DNA from: Heracleum sosnowskyi
Taxonomy: Eukaryota; Streptophyta; Magnoliopsida; Apiales; Apiaceae
Length of the DNA stretch: 64,000 nt
Reading direction: 5' to 3'
Assembly: GCA_030848705.1 (NCBI GenBank)
Contig: CM061243.1
Coordinates: 5,614,001 to 5,678,000 of the forward strand
Position 1 is the stretch's first letter. Each line of letters opens with the position of its first letter. The position numbers and the translations under genes were made by a program. Shown here one piece after another: positions 1-12,138 of the stretch. Below the pieces are notes generated by a model. That model ran no database searches. It saw only the letters and a program-made list of their open reading frames with translations, and was not told where the DNA came from.

Positions 1-356
1 CTATCAACTTCATCCTCGGTAGCGAGTGGATATAGATATGGCAATACTGTACTGTAGAACTCATTAAGGAGTTTCAGTTGACTCTTAAGCAGCCACTGCA
101 TCTTCCATTCAAATTTATATATTGTGATTCTGCAAAACAATAGAAATGCCCGATTTATTAATTTGCATTAACAAATTAGACTCTACTTTGTGGAATGGAC
201 TCTACTTTTTAAGCAGAGCATTCACTTTAAATCATGCAAGGCAAACACATGAATTCATACAGCAGGATGTACATGCAAAACTTTTACTGGCAGCAAAAAT
301 CAACGTATAAATATTATTACCGACAGGAATCGAGTCGGCTCGTAAGCGAAACAAAC

Positions 357-446
357 TTAATCTCCAACGGGATAGGTGGGAACAACGGGTGAGCTTCCAC
401 CGTCACAGCTGCTATCGTCGGACGTCCCTCCGTGCGAGGTTCCATC
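357..446 (-). CDS. possible terminal exon of an unknown gene
   Basis: On the minus strand a pyrimidine-rich stretch ending in CAG is followed by an open frame of 29 codons ending in TAA. The peptide is rich in Ser, Asp and Gly (it contains GTSDDSSCDGGSSP), as is typical of disordered C-termini. A second frame is also open here, so the frame choice is an inference from composition. No upstream exon was found to the right, where a TIR element and the duplicated block begin. I do not recognise the protein. The remainder of 1-356 would then be 3' flank. Confidence 0.25.
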   Translation of the reverse strand, partial: DGTSHGGTSDDSSCDGGSSPVVPTYPVGD

Positions 447-588
447 CTGTGAGGCCCAACAAAAAAATTACTCATGTCATATATACTATAACGAAACATA
501 GTATTGGTTTTAGGTTTCCCTTATTTAATAAACAATAAAATAATTATTTATGGTAACTAGCTTTGTTTTTTTGAAAGTTATGGTAATT

Positions 589-1268
589 AGGGGTTGTTTG
601 ATAATACTTAATGGCCTCTTAATAGCTATATATCTTAATCGGTCAGAGATTTTAGAATTTGAATTCGTTATCAAACACTCTTAGTCAAAGCAAAACAGAC
701 TTTTTAACTAAGCAAGGGGACTCTCACTTATTCGGTAAGCAAGACTATCAATAAGGTTTTTTCTAATACCTATGGTCACGCTGCAACGATTTTTACTCTT
801 CTCTAATTGTGTGTGTGCCGTTTTGTGCAACCGTTGTGAAAGTGTACACTCAGGTACACACATCCTTTACTTAAAAAAAATAATTAATTTCTTGTTTATT
901 TATTTATGTGTTCTACTTTTGTAATAAAATCTAGATACACAAATATATTTAGAACTAATGAAATATATTTATTTATTAAAATTATATATTTCTTGATAAA
1001 TAAGTATTTTGATTAGTTAACGATAAATGAATATTTATTTAAACAATAATATTTAACGATATTATTTATTTATTGAGCATTAATTTATCGAGATTCATTA
1101 TGTGGTCCATAGTAAATGTATTATCATTCAGATATTTTTAACTAACTGTTATCAAACAATAATTTTCATTCAGTAATTTTTTCATTCAGATAAATTTTTC
1201 ATTCAGCGTATTCAGATAATTTAATGACTCAGTCAGTCTTTTTAATTCAGATTTATCAAACAACCCCT
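589..1268. mobile_element. hAT-like non-autonomous TIR element (MITE)
   Basis: The left end reads AGGGGTTGTTTGATAA (589-604) and the right end is its inverse, TTATCAAACAACCCCT (1253-1268). The interior is AT-rich and shows no transposase frame. The left breakpoint of the tandem duplication (816) falls inside this element, so the second unit (from 18269) keeps only the right part. A clear target duplication was not identified. Superfamily assignment is inferred from the terminus style. Confidence 0.55.
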
Positions 1269-1798
1269 CAGACAATTATTACTAAAACTTATACTTAAAG
1301 GTAAGGAATACAAAGTTGCAAGGTTTTACATGTAATATATTCTGAATAGAACAAGAAAATTCAATATTAGCTATTTAAAATAAAACATTGTTTTCACAAA
1401 ACATAATTTTAACTGTTATTTTCAAGAAAACGCTAGATTAAGTGTTGTTCTGAGACTAAGAAACGCTAATTTAAGTCGAGTTATGTACCGAAGACACTAC
1501 TTCAAGTGGTGTTTTTTAGTGAAAACGATATTTAAAGTAGTGTTTTACATCAATTGTGTATGTGCAATAGCAAATGTGTTTTTACCGGTTGAGCAACAGA
1601 AGTTAATTTCACTTTGCCTGAAGTTTTCTGTATTCTTGCATCAGGATGATGGCATGTTGATCTTCTATCAATTTACCAGTATCAGTGGTAGGCTGCAACA
1701 AAGAAATGATAGATTAGAGTAGATTATCTGGAGGTTCATATCATGATGATAGAGTTAGACTTTATATTTACTGCCACAGTTCTCAATGATATACTTGT

Positions 1799-2170
1799 CT
1801 AAAGCTTGAAGAAGGTGGATTGCAGAATTACACTTAAATAGACCTCTCCTTCTAAACAAGGGTTAGAATCAAGAACATTGGCCACCACCACAGCCTTCCG
1901 TTTCACATTTTCAGACTCCCTCTTGCAATCAGAGTCTCTCTTCAAACTTGCTCCTGCACAACAATGAACACGTTTTCATATTTATGAAAATGAAAATCAA
2001 AGATTTTAGCATCCAAGTACCAAAATCACATCCAAAACTCCACCTTGTGAGTTCATTTGGTTGAACATTTGTTGACTTGGTGTTCTTGCTAATTCATTTG
2101 AAGATGCAACCACCAGAGGTATACAAGTTCCAGCCGCATTAAGTGCATTAGCAGCAAGTACAGCTTCCTT
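1799..2170 (-). pseudogene. two-exon gene fragment (unit 1), unrecognised
   Basis: On the minus strand a first exon (2044-2170) follows an AG acceptor and ends at CAAG/GTGGAG. A second exon (1799-1953) follows GTGCAG and is open for 50 codons to TAG. The two exons join in phase. The first encodes a stretch containing LNAAGTCIPLVVASSNELAR and a Gln/Asn-rich end. The second encodes a Lys/Arg/Asp-rich stretch (SLKRDSDCKRESENVKRK). Phase-consistent splicing and open frames indicate a captured piece of a real gene. I do not recognise the family. It faces the plus-strand gene fragment that starts 110 bp away, so the pair is a composite of unrelated pieces. A near-identical copy lies at 19242-19613. 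Confidence 0.5.
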
Positions 2171-2279
2171 CTACCTACCAATTCCTCCACTGCTTCCTCC
2201 TAGTTACCATTTCCTCTCTAACAGCCACCACATTCCCCGGATTCTTCCCACTCGATGCAGATACCAGAAATAGTTACAG

Positions 2280-5200
2280 ATCCTTGCTGAACCTATAAAG
2301 AGTGCTCCAAAAAATGATGTACCAAATCCAGTTTTGGTTTTAAGCTCTAATATAGTTGCTCCTATTATCGAAAACTGTGCCTTGAGGGGTCCAGAAAGTG
2401 TCGTTCTATCCAAAAATTTGTATATGGACAGATCAGAGATTGCAGAACAGACTCCTGCTCCCCAGACTTCACCTTTGAAACTAGATTCTGTTGGTACTGC
2501 CGATGTTGATGTCAAAGTTGTTCCCTGGGTTAATGATAGTAGCTCCTTTAAGCATGAGCAGACAAGCTACAAAAAGATACAAAATATCCAAATGAAGAAA
2601 CAATATCCAGAGAGTTTGATTTTGCTTGGATTGGAATAGCAAATATCCACGAAAGTGTGGCAATTGAGGGTACTTCATTTTCCAAGACCGTTCCTAATCG
2701 TTTCAAGTCACCAATCAAATTTACCTGAAAATTTTAATAATGTACGTGAGGTCTCAACAACCCAGAGGAAGAAAGGTACCAAGTCTGGTAAGGCAAAGAA
2801 CAAACTCGAGAATCCTCTACCAGGTTCTAATTCACTATTACAGGTGTCCAAACAACGTGATTCTGACAAAGCTTTTCTTGAAAGTGTCTAGATAAAAGCT
2901 TCTCAAAGCGAGGTGGATTCTGGTTGTTTTCAGGCGGTGAAGGAGGACGTAGAACAACTTCCAAAGCAGGACTCCTTAGTGATGAATCTCATGTTAAAGT
3001 AAATAACCACTGGAAGTCTCAGCCTCCTTGCAGGATTTCAAGAAATGCACAAGCTAACAAGGTGTGTAATATCCCCAAATTTTGTACTTATTTAAAAACA
3101 ACTGATGAATAGTAATTTTTTTTCTCGTTCAGAAAATTTTCAGACCACCCTATGTACGGGCCAGGACAATGAACTTTCGAAGTCGTATTAGTGATCTACT
3201 ATTAGAATGAAGGAATGCAAAAACCGTCAGAATCAGAAGAATAGTATTTTCTGTTTTCTCCGAAATTTCACCTATTACTGATGGATTAATCATTATTTAA
3301 ATATATTGGAGGATTTTATATTATCAATTCCATGGATATGGATTTAGTAAAGGTATTAAGATATCAAGAACGTTTACGGTAAACTACTTCGATAGAACAC
3401 TTAAGAAATCCCTGCGAGCGTTCAACAAGATTAAAGCGGTAACAGAACAAGGCAACACAAATGAGATTATATAAATCCCATTTATATTCCAAGATTCACG
3501 CTCGAACCATTTTTATTAAGTATTCAATTGTTAGGACGAATAGTGAATAGATACTATTCACTGCGAGAATCGCGCAGAGTTTTATTCGCTCTTTTTAGGA
3601 AATATTTTCGAATTGTTTCAAGAGGAACAAAAACAAGGATGAATAGTAACATTGATGAATAGTACTCCAAGGTGAATAGTAAAATTTTATAGTCTCCGAT
3701 TGATCCTATATTTCAGCGGAAGTTCAGGAATAATAAACGTTTACTAATCACGTAGTCAGAAATCGCAAACGAAAACGAGAATCGAAAATCCGTTTGAAGG
3801 AGCAACCTTGGACGTATTATAACTTAAGAATTAAAGAAGAATATATTTATTAAAAGAAAAAGGGAAAGAAATGAATTGGTGGAAGAAGTGTGTTAAAGAA
3901 GCTTGTAAGCTTAACCAAACTTGAGGGGCTAACTTGCATTTTGTTAAAACAAAATATCTATCATCACCACACCTCCACCACACATTACACACACAAAAAG
4001 GATCAGCCTCCACCCTCATTTCTTGAAGAAAAAAAAACGAATGGAAGAAGAAGAAGAAGATGGAATGCTTGCTTGCTTGTTTCTCGTGTTCTACCACTCG
4101 AATCGAAGCCCTTTCCAAGCTCTTCGCATCTAGGATTTCTGGACCAACCTGAGACTTACTGCTACTTCGGGATTTCCAGGCAAGTTTACTAACCATTACT
4201 CTATTGTTCAGAGTAGGTATATTTTCAAACGTATGATACTTGGTTGTTCAAATATTTATGTATGCTCTTTGTTCCAAGTATCGTGCAAGTTTCTCAAAAC
4301 CCGAAGCTCTAGCATTCGGCTATATTTTAAACTGTTGTTGTTGTGATATGACTGCTACAAATGCACGAACTGTTTTACCTATCGTATAAGCTTTCAAATG
4401 TTGAACGGTTGTTCATATGCTATTTATCGATATATATATATATATAAACTGGAGTACATGAGGCTCTACGATGTAGAGCGTACTATATTCTACTTATCAA
4501 AATATTTAATTCCTGTTGATGCAAGTTTTCGAAACCTATGCTTACTGTTGTTGTGATAATAAACTGCTTTCATATATGATATGCAAATGAGAAGTATACA
4601 TGTTTTATTCCCAAGTACATTGCGATATATAAATTGCATGCTTGTCTTCGAACTGCTATATATAGTGATACTCGAGGTTATGATTTGATTATGGGCTTCT
4701 AAGCTAGATATGGGATATTAGTTAGAAGTCAAGTTTTTATAAATGCCCTAGGTAAAGGGCGTATGATTTTTATTCTTTAAACCGGAAGTAGTTATATTTT
4801 CTGTATATGTTAAAGATTATTTTTCCGATAAAGATATCGGGTAACTGTTATTCGATGATTATTTATTTAATGAATATTATTTTGAATATTCATTTAATCC
4901 TTATTTATTTAATGAATATTATTTTGAATATTCATTCAATCATTATTTATTTAATGAATATTATTTTTGAATATTCGTTTAAAGTTTATTTACTTAATAA
5001 ATATTATTCGATTATTTATTAAATACTTTTAACACGTTTTAAAATGAGTTATATTATTTAAAGTTTATCCTCGACCTTCAATAATTACGAAGGATATTCT
5101 AAGATGTACTATTAATTATTTTAAATCAAGGGGAGGTTCCCAAACACTGTTTTTTTCCATTTAAATCTGTCTTTTAAGAGGATTTAAATACTCGCTAAAC

Positions 5201-7032
5201 TACCAAAAATATGGGAAACCTGATTTAAGTGACTGTTGCTCATTTTAAACTCTCAACTCAAAACTGTCAGGGGACAGATATTTTCTCGGAGCAATTTAAT
5301 TGCTGCAAGTCAAATGTTGTGTTACCACCTCAACGATCGAGGGGTAAATTGATGGAACAAGTCGATATCCATTAACAAACAATAGCTTGGGAAATATTGG
5401 AGAATCTTCCTTTCCAACCTAGATATAACTACTTAGTGGAGTCGTATCAACAAGTATTACACTTGGGGAAAGGAGGACGATCTTTACGTTTCAGAGTCAT
5501 GGATTTCATCCGAACTAGGAGCGGTATAAGAGGTCGAGTCGCGCCGACCCATCATTTTTATTGCCCCAAATGTGCCGGGAGATCCAGAAAGGCGGTAGAC
5601 AATGTCAGGCTGTCGTGTTCTTCCATCTACATGTAGAAAACATTTTTAGTTGTACGACCTGCTACTGATCATAGTGAGGTTGGGACAACTGGCACGGTGA
5701 TTACTCCAGTATTGGTTCATCATCCAATTTTGGATATTCCTGCAACATGTATTGGGGAGACGAACCGATCATGTTGGCAGGGGGTTGAAAAGTGTTCAAA
5801 GATGAAGTTACAATAAATCCTTGCAACTTCATCTTTTATTTTATGAGTTATGACTCTGATAAAACCTTACTCAGATTATATATGTATAAGTGGATTTTGG
5901 GTCACGGCAACCTTATATTAAATTTTCCTCGTAACATCATCTTTTATGTTATACTAGTATCTTATCCGTTTAATGTATAGCATGTGGTTACAAAGATATT
6001 TTCGAACTGTTATATACTGATGACATGTCATAAACTATTTTGGTGGTCTCTATTGCTCACCCTTGCTTTATTTATTTATATCACAACAACAGCTAGAGCA
6101 GATGGCCCGCAACAGGCGCACTCAGCGCAAGCAGGTATCAGCCGTCAGAGATTTACCCGCTAATGTCGTAGTCGTCATAGCTGAGGTAGTAGCAATCAGT
6201 AGTCTAAGCTACAGCTTTTGTGTATCAGACTTATTTATATTTATGATTAATGTAAACAACGGCAAGAACTATTAAGTGTACCCTGTAATCATTTGGGTTT
6301 GTAATAACTTATAAATTGTGGATCCTATGACTAGATACTTATTCCAATTTCATCTCTGGGACTATAACTAGTTGTGTATGGTGTTGTTATTGCGGGGTCA
6401 CAGTATGCAGTTTAATTGTTTTGATTCAAGTTCAAGTATTATTGATGGAAATTGAGACCGTAACGACCGGATCCCCGACCCCGGATCTGGGGCTATTACA
6501 AGGTGGCTGATAGATCTCATGGATATGATGCTACTATCTGGGCTCCAGTGCGTTTCCACCATGGACTTGAGGGTGCAGATGAAGCCGGCAGGAAATTAGA
6601 ACAGCACTCTATTGCAGTGACAACAAAGAATGATAGTTTAGGTTAGAATAGTGTAAAAAGCAAAAGGGCAAGTGGCGAAAGAGCTAGCCCAGCAGGGAAC
6701 CATCCAGTATCAGGTATCATCTTCTGCTGGTCAGACTACACCGAATGAGACTTCTGGCAGAAAAGAATCTAGTATCCAGTAGAGTTCTCATCCATCGGTA
6801 CCTGAAAATGAGGTGCGTGCTGTAGCGTCCAAAATTGGAGACAGTATGCACAGTAAACATGCAAGAGCACATGGAGAATAGAAGCATCGTGGTTCAACAG
6901 AATCATCACATGGGTTCATCTTCGAATTCAAGCAAGAATATCCATAAATTTATGGACCAACAGGGGTCGATACCTGAACCTATTGTTTCTGATGCTTGGG
7001 ACCCTTCTGTTGGTTGGAACATGCCCCATTGA
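2280..7032 (+). pseudogene. fragment of large nuclear-protein-like gene (unit 1), split by solo LTR
   Basis: An exon-like frame opens after TTACAG at 2279 and runs to a stop at 2639. Further coding-like pieces with shifted frames follow at 2655-2888 and 2924-3059. After the LTR insertion they continue at 6501-7032, ending in a piece with SVGWNMPH. The composition is Ser/Gln/Lys-rich and low-complexity. The blocks ATIWAPVRS and AKELAQQGTIQ, and the order of conserved patches, resemble the C-terminal part of plant BAT2-domain / At3g50370-type large disordered proteins. That resemblance is from memory and unverified. Stops and frameshifts separate the pieces, so it is not functional as it stands. 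The same fragment is at 19723-21033. Confidence 0.4.
3065..6500. mobile_element. solo LTR, Ty3/gypsy (possibly Tekay/Del-like), 3436 bp
   Basis: The insert starts TGTAATATCCCC and ends GGGGCTATTACA, so it has the TG..CA ends and short inverted termini of an LTR. It is flanked by a perfect 5-bp target duplication AGGTG (3060-3064 and 6501-6505). The uninterrupted site is present in unit 2 (near 20505), which proves insertion. There is no gag-pol, primer-binding site or second LTR, so this is a solo LTR left by LTR-LTR recombination. The long LTR and TGTAATA/TATTACA-like ends are typical of Tekay/Del chromoviruses; the clade is an inference. Short ORFs inside (for example 5397-5636) show no known domain. 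A degenerate internal tandem repeat of about 60 bp occupies 4856-5030. Confidence 0.85.
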
Positions 7033-7040
7033 TAGGGAAC

Positions 7041-7280
7041 TGTTAGTTCTATTGTTAAAGTCAAAGATGTAATTAGTCAAAATAGTCAAATAGTCTACAA
7101 GGAAGGTTTTGGCGCCAAAGTTAGTTAGAATTGGATAGGGTCTTATATAACAAACTTGTATTCATGTTTGGAGATATCAAGAAATATACAGAATTCTAAT
7201 CTCTCTCTCTACAATCTCTCTCTCTCTCTGGTTGTTTCAATTGTTTCAATTACAGTATTAAGGTCTAGTTTACTATAACA
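7041..7280 (+). mobile_element. 5' LTR of truncated Ty3/gypsy element (unit 1)
   Basis: This is a 240-bp segment beginning TGTTAG and ending ATAACA. It contains a TATA-like CTTATATAAC near 7142 and a CT-rich tract near 7200-7230. It is followed directly by TGGTATCAGAAC (7282-7293), which matches the usual initiator-Met tRNA primer-binding site TGGTATCAGAGC at 11 of 12 positions. The 3' part of the element (pol, PPT, 3' LTR) is missing. The LTR sits immediately after the captured plus-strand gene fragment. Confidence 0.7.
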
Positions 7281-7281
7281 A

Positions 7282-7293
7282 TGGTATCAGAAC
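7282..7293 (+). other. primer-binding site (tRNA-iMet type)
   Basis: TGGTATCAGAAC lies one base after the LTR end, in the spacing expected for reverse-transcription priming. Unit 2 has TGGTATTAGAAC at 21279-21290. Confidence 0.7.
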
Positions 7294-7370
7294 AATCATC
7301 TTGGGCACCGGTTCTAGCTTAGTGGAACGATAATTTGGCGCCGGTAACAAGAAAATCAACGGCGATAACA

Positions 7371-8030
7371 ATGGCGGCGACGCCGAATGATGACCATTGG
7401 AAGGTTCTGGAGAAAAAAATCGATGAACAACATCATCGATTAGAGGATTTGATGAAGATAATCATGGAAATGCAAAAACCTAATTCTGCTTCAACATCAC
7501 AAAATGCCCAAAATACAGGTACTAATTCCTACAGACCTCTAGGCTATACTCCTAAACTAGAATTCCCTAAATTTGATGGTTCTAGTTCGAGGAATTGGAT
7601 TAAGAAATGTGAGAAGTATTTTGGATTGTGTAAAATTCTTGATGAGCAGAAAGTTGATTTAGCTTCATTGTATATGGTTGATAAGGCTGAGGTTTGGGTT
7701 TCTGATTATTTTTCTGTGAGTAGAAATGTAGTTTGGAGTGAGTTTATCATGGATTTGAATGCTAGGTTTAGGGATGAAGTGGGAGATAGTATAGTGGAAT
7801 AGTTTAACAAATTGCATCAATCAGGTTCACTGGAGAACTATATTGATGAATTTGAGAGTGTGAAATCCGTGTTATTCCAGCAGAACCATAGATTGCATGT
7901 TCCTTATATGATAGACAATTTTGTGGGAGGTCTTAAGCCAACCATTAAGCCTTTTGTGAAAGCTTTTAAGCCCACAACTATAACAGAGGCTATTAGATAT
8001 GAAAGACTGCAAGAAGAGGTTTTAGTGGCA
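7371..8030 (+). pseudogene. truncated gag of Ty3/gypsy element (unit 1)
   Basis: The frame opens at an ATG (MAATPNDDHW) and encodes the N-terminal part of a retrotransposon Gag (PF03732-type). Features are a coiled N-terminal segment, the LEFPKFDGSSSRNWIKKCE block, the VWVSDY..W..F..DLNARF region, a LENYIDEFE block, and a typical end AIRYERLQEE. An in-frame TAG at 7801 replaces the CAG of unit 2, cutting the protein after about 143 residues. Homology stops near 8030. The zinc knuckle, protease, RT, RNase H and integrase are all absent. It is a dead 5' fragment. Confidence 0.75.
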
Positions 8031-8289
8031 AATATTTTGTCAACTTTTCATATTTTACTAATTTCTATTTCTGTAAGATTAGTCTTTAATATAATCATAT
8101 ATATTTTTTCAAATTGGATTATTAAAAAAAAAATCAATGGACCGCAACACCAAGTCTACTATGTCTACCACTTTGGAAGATACAGGGCAATAGGGCTGTA
8201 TTTTTTTTTAATGGTGTGTTGGAACTTGGAACCCTCTAAACATTATTCACTCGGTACAAAAGTATTACAAACAATCACAAACTAATTTT

Positions 8290-8475
8290 TATTATGAATT
8301 CTTCTATTATAGTGTAAAAATAAAAGTGAAGAAACATTTAACATGACTATCATTATTTACTGAGACTATAAAGAATCTAAGTAGAACAAAAAAACGGCTA
8401 CTCAATCAAGCTAATCAGAGCCCACATTAAATAAGCATTCATATTAGGATGTAGCTTGACGTCTGCATTTAATGT
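8290..8475. repeat. diverged copy (R') of the 375-bp terminal repeat
   Basis: Stretches such as TCACAAACTAATTTTT and AAAGAATCTAAGTAGAACAA, followed by a GGATGTAGCTTGAC stretch, match 17891-18265 and 22256-22630 with gaps and substitutions. They are clearly more diverged than those two copies are from each other. The Helitron at 8494 inserted immediately to its right. Confidence 0.6.
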
Positions 8476-9066
8476 CCGCAATGATATTACATATCTCTAC
8501 TATCTCTTCTATATATAATAGGAGAACACATGGGTAAATTGAGCAAATAAAACCCCTGTGAAATTACGCTATCATCTTTGGAATCCCAAATTCGCCTTCA
8601 ATTGTCTTCCCCACCTCACTTCAGTTTATGTCTATGTCCTTCATCGATAAATCAGCGGTGCCGCTTCGTTGCAGCATTATTTCTGGTCATCTCTGCAGGC
8701 CTCTTTTATTTGCTCCACTTCATGCTCCTATACACACGCGCACGTACGAATATCTATATGTATTTTGATATCTCTTATGGCATAATATTCTGAATCATCA
8801 TCCAATTGCAGACGACATTTTTTAATTCTTTAACTCATCTCAGTTCTAATTAGATGTTTATCCGAATATGTGTCTATTTGTATATCTTTACTGGAAATTG
8901 TAATTTTATCCTTGCATTTCTATAATTTTACTGTCTGCTATTAGAGCCCTGATTTGGGGTAAATTTTAGAATTTTCTATATGGAAAAGTTACACTATGTT
9001 GATAATTTTGTGCATGACTATAATTATGGTTTTTTACTAATTTGTTTTTCATGTCTTTTAATGACC

Positions 9067-9935
9067 ATTTAGGTAGCGGAATCCAGTGTTGTGTTTGATT
9101 CAAAGAGTGCCAAGAGAAAGGAAGTATCACACTCTCTTTTGTCAATTGGGAGACAAATTCAGTCATCGAATTCGCTTTCCTTGACAAAGAGGTTTGGATT
9201 GATTAGGTCCCCATATTGAGAAGCAAGTAAGCATATCAAGTTGCTATAATTTTCTTGTCATCAAATGTGGAACCGTGAGGCTTAAATATAATAAGGAAAT
9301 GACCAATAACTTTGGCTTAATATTTGTGTAAAACCTTTGATTTGACTTTACTCATACAAAGTAGCACTGGAAGAACTGATATGTATATTCACATATATTT
9401 GGTTATCTTCTTTAAAAAAATTGTTTTAATTTACTGTCAATCTCAATGTGGCTAATTCTTTTATTGTAATTTTTCAGGATTTGTCCCACTGTACTAAAAC
9501 AAAGCTCAAATTCTGGAAAACAGGCACAAGCCATTAGCCGCAAGGTTTTGAGGAAGATATGGATGGTATGTAATGATAACCTTCCTTGGGAAAAGGGTTT
9601 TTATGATTAATCAGACACATTTTTGGATCTGCTTGAAATAACATTAAACTAAGTTCCTTCTAACCCTTCATTTGTGTCGCTCTGTTAAACCCATGTCAGC
9701 ACGATCAATTGGTGATTCTTTGTGATTTCATCATCGTAAACCAATCTATTTGTTCGTGAGTTGGACTATGTATCAGACGTACAACGGCACTACTTGTTCG
9801 ATGGAATCCTTAAACGAATGGGTCACAATGGGTTCTTAAAATTGCAGGGAAGTTAGTGCATGAACTCCATCTTTTCACGGCTTCTTAGAAAGCAATATCC
9901 TTGCTTGTGGGCTGTGGCGGGTCTTCAAATTCAGG
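9067..9935 (+). pseudogene. captured exon-like pieces in Helitron (group 1)
   Basis: Three short open stretches have intron-like borders. 9074-9220 follows an AG and encodes a Ser/Lys-rich stretch (VFDSKSAKRKEVSHSLLSIG) to a stop. 9480-9566 follows TTTTTCAG and ends ATGGATG/GTATGT. 9848-9933 follows TTGCAG and ends CAG/GTATG. The borders and lengths suggest one captured multi-exon gene piece in the Helitron's own orientation. The product is not recognised and frames do not join cleanly. Confidence 0.3.
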
Positions 9936-11049
9936 TATGTTGATTTACTCAATGGAGCTTCTATTGATTTGGCTCATATATCATTGAGTGAATTGTTTGG
10001 CCTCAAAAGTTTAAAATTTCCCATTTAATGGCTTGATTGTAAAAATTGTAATAAGTAGGAACTAACATTTTTCTCGTCATCTTGTTTTCTTGTAATAGAA
10101 ATCTAAATGAGAAACAAGTAAAGATTACCTACCCAATAATGAGTATTTTCTTGGTAAAATATTAGCCTAGCTCGCGCACTTATATTCATTGTCTGAGTAT
10201 AAATATAGAGAATTGCACGGGAGAGACAAACTGTTAATATTGTTTGTGCAGGGCCTTGTGCCAGGTGGTAGTTCAAGTCCATTGATGTGAACTAAAATAT
10301 ACGTTTTGATATTACATAACATAATACAATTGGTTCCACATGCTCGATGGTTTATCTGATTTCAGGCCCGAAGTCTTTCTCCTTTTTGATCACGTACACA
10401 TACTGATAAAGAAAATTCAGTCTCTTCTGCCACTGGGATGCTTCGTGAAAGCATCCTTCACTTTCTTTGTGAAGCCACTGTAATTGAATGTTGAAATAGG
10501 AGCTAGACGGCGCTTGTGTTTCCCGTTACATTCATAGAGTATTGTCGAAAATTGTCGCTTCACTTTCTTCATTTTCATTTGCATTGATTAATTTTGAGAG
10601 ATTGCATTCTATATAATATCCAGTATCGTGCTAGGTTGCTTAAATTTACGAATTGCTGATGTCTGGGACCTTGTAGGTTACATATAGTCAGTAGACATAA
10701 TTCATCATACTTTTATTTTAATATTTTACGCGCACATTTTTCATTACATATTAAGTAGAATATTTCAGGTGGCCCTAGCTTTCCTAATTATGATGTTCTT
10801 ATAGGGGTTTGTTCTTTTCTAGGTCGGTTGTGTTTTTAAGTTAACATGAATAGTCAAAGTCCTAATTAGTTCTCTGACGTATTATCTTTATCCTCATATT
10901 TGTTCTTTTCTTGGTAGAGGGACACTTAATAGTCCTCAGTTGACAATTATACTTATCTTCACCTTTTCGCTTTGTCTCTTTCATATATATAATTTACATT
11001 AATATTTTTTGCCTTACATTCACTACAAGAAAAATGGGCTTTTCCTACC

Positions 11050-12095
11050 GAGGCATTAATAGCTGGAGAAATAACCTATAAGATCCGATACTTGGAGAAG
11101 TTCAGCATATCTAAGGTTGTTGCAGGAGACACATGTGTCGTAGAAGAATCTGGCATCAAACAAATACTATTCAAGGTTTTAAAAGTTGGTAATCATGAAA
11201 ATGCCGCATAAACTAGGGAATAATGTCACCAATTCTCCGGCAGAAAAACAAAAGAGAAAGAGGTCTTACATCGTGTCAATGAGAGCCCTTCTATCTGGAA
11301 AGGAATCCTCTTCTGTGGCTACAGCAAATGCAGTTAAGTTTTCAAGTGGTCTGCCACTGCCTCCACCTCAAAGTATGTTTTACAGCATTATATTCCTATT
11401 TATTCTTTCCAGATCTTTTCATATTTAGATTATTGATGTGATCCAGTTATTTTAATTTAAAGAAAACCAAACATATACCTAAATAATACCTTACAATTTA
11501 ACTAATGTGGACTGAATAATCTGAGGGTACTTTATTTCAAACCGCTCACGTATGATTATGTAGACAAACTTGGAAATTCTGAGATCTGACAATTTCTTTT
11601 GAATCAGAAATACTTATGAACAGTTAAATACTTGACAACCATTTGTACCTATGTGTCACATGGACCTTTTGTATTTAGAAAGAAAAAAATTACATTGGTT
11701 AGGATTGAACTTATATTGTTTCTTTGGCCATTCCGGTGAATATGCAAAGCTCACATAAGTTAATGAGCAGCTGAAGAAAGTCGAGGATGCTGCGGGGCGT
11801 AAGTTGCAGAATGAGAAGGCGGCCTGGGGGTCGAAGGTTTGCTTTTATGCAATCTTTTTTTTGTTCTTGATGTTAGTGTATGGTCTTCATATTAATGACT
11901 GGAATAGTGGAATTCATGTTATATGATAATAGGTTTTTAGGCTCAAATAATCAGAAAAATATTTGCTCAAGATTCCAGTAGAAAGAAACCAGAAGATTAA
12001 TAAAAAAATAAACATCAGTAAGAGTTGACAACCGAGTTATAGGTGTCTTTTAAACACTTTATGGTGTACTTGTCGAGTCTGATGTATTATCTGTC

Positions 12096-12138
<43 letters not shown>

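Noticed and set aside
1483..1722. 79-codon ORF, also present at 18897-19115
   Set aside because: Conserved only because the region is duplicated; frame breaks differ and there is no recognisable domain or splice context.
2204..2515. 103-codon minus-strand ORF (and its copy at 19647-19958)
   Set aside because: It is antisense to the plus-strand gene fragment, whose frame has the better splice border and conserved patches.
4856..5030. Ile/Asn/Leu-rich ORF in the solo LTR
   Set aside because: It is a translation of an AT-rich tandem repeat (TTTAATGAATATTATT), not a gene.
10255..10295. B-box-like GTAGTTCAAGTCC suggesting a tRNA gene
   Set aside because: No acceptor stem, D-arm or A box could be found in the surrounding 80 bases.
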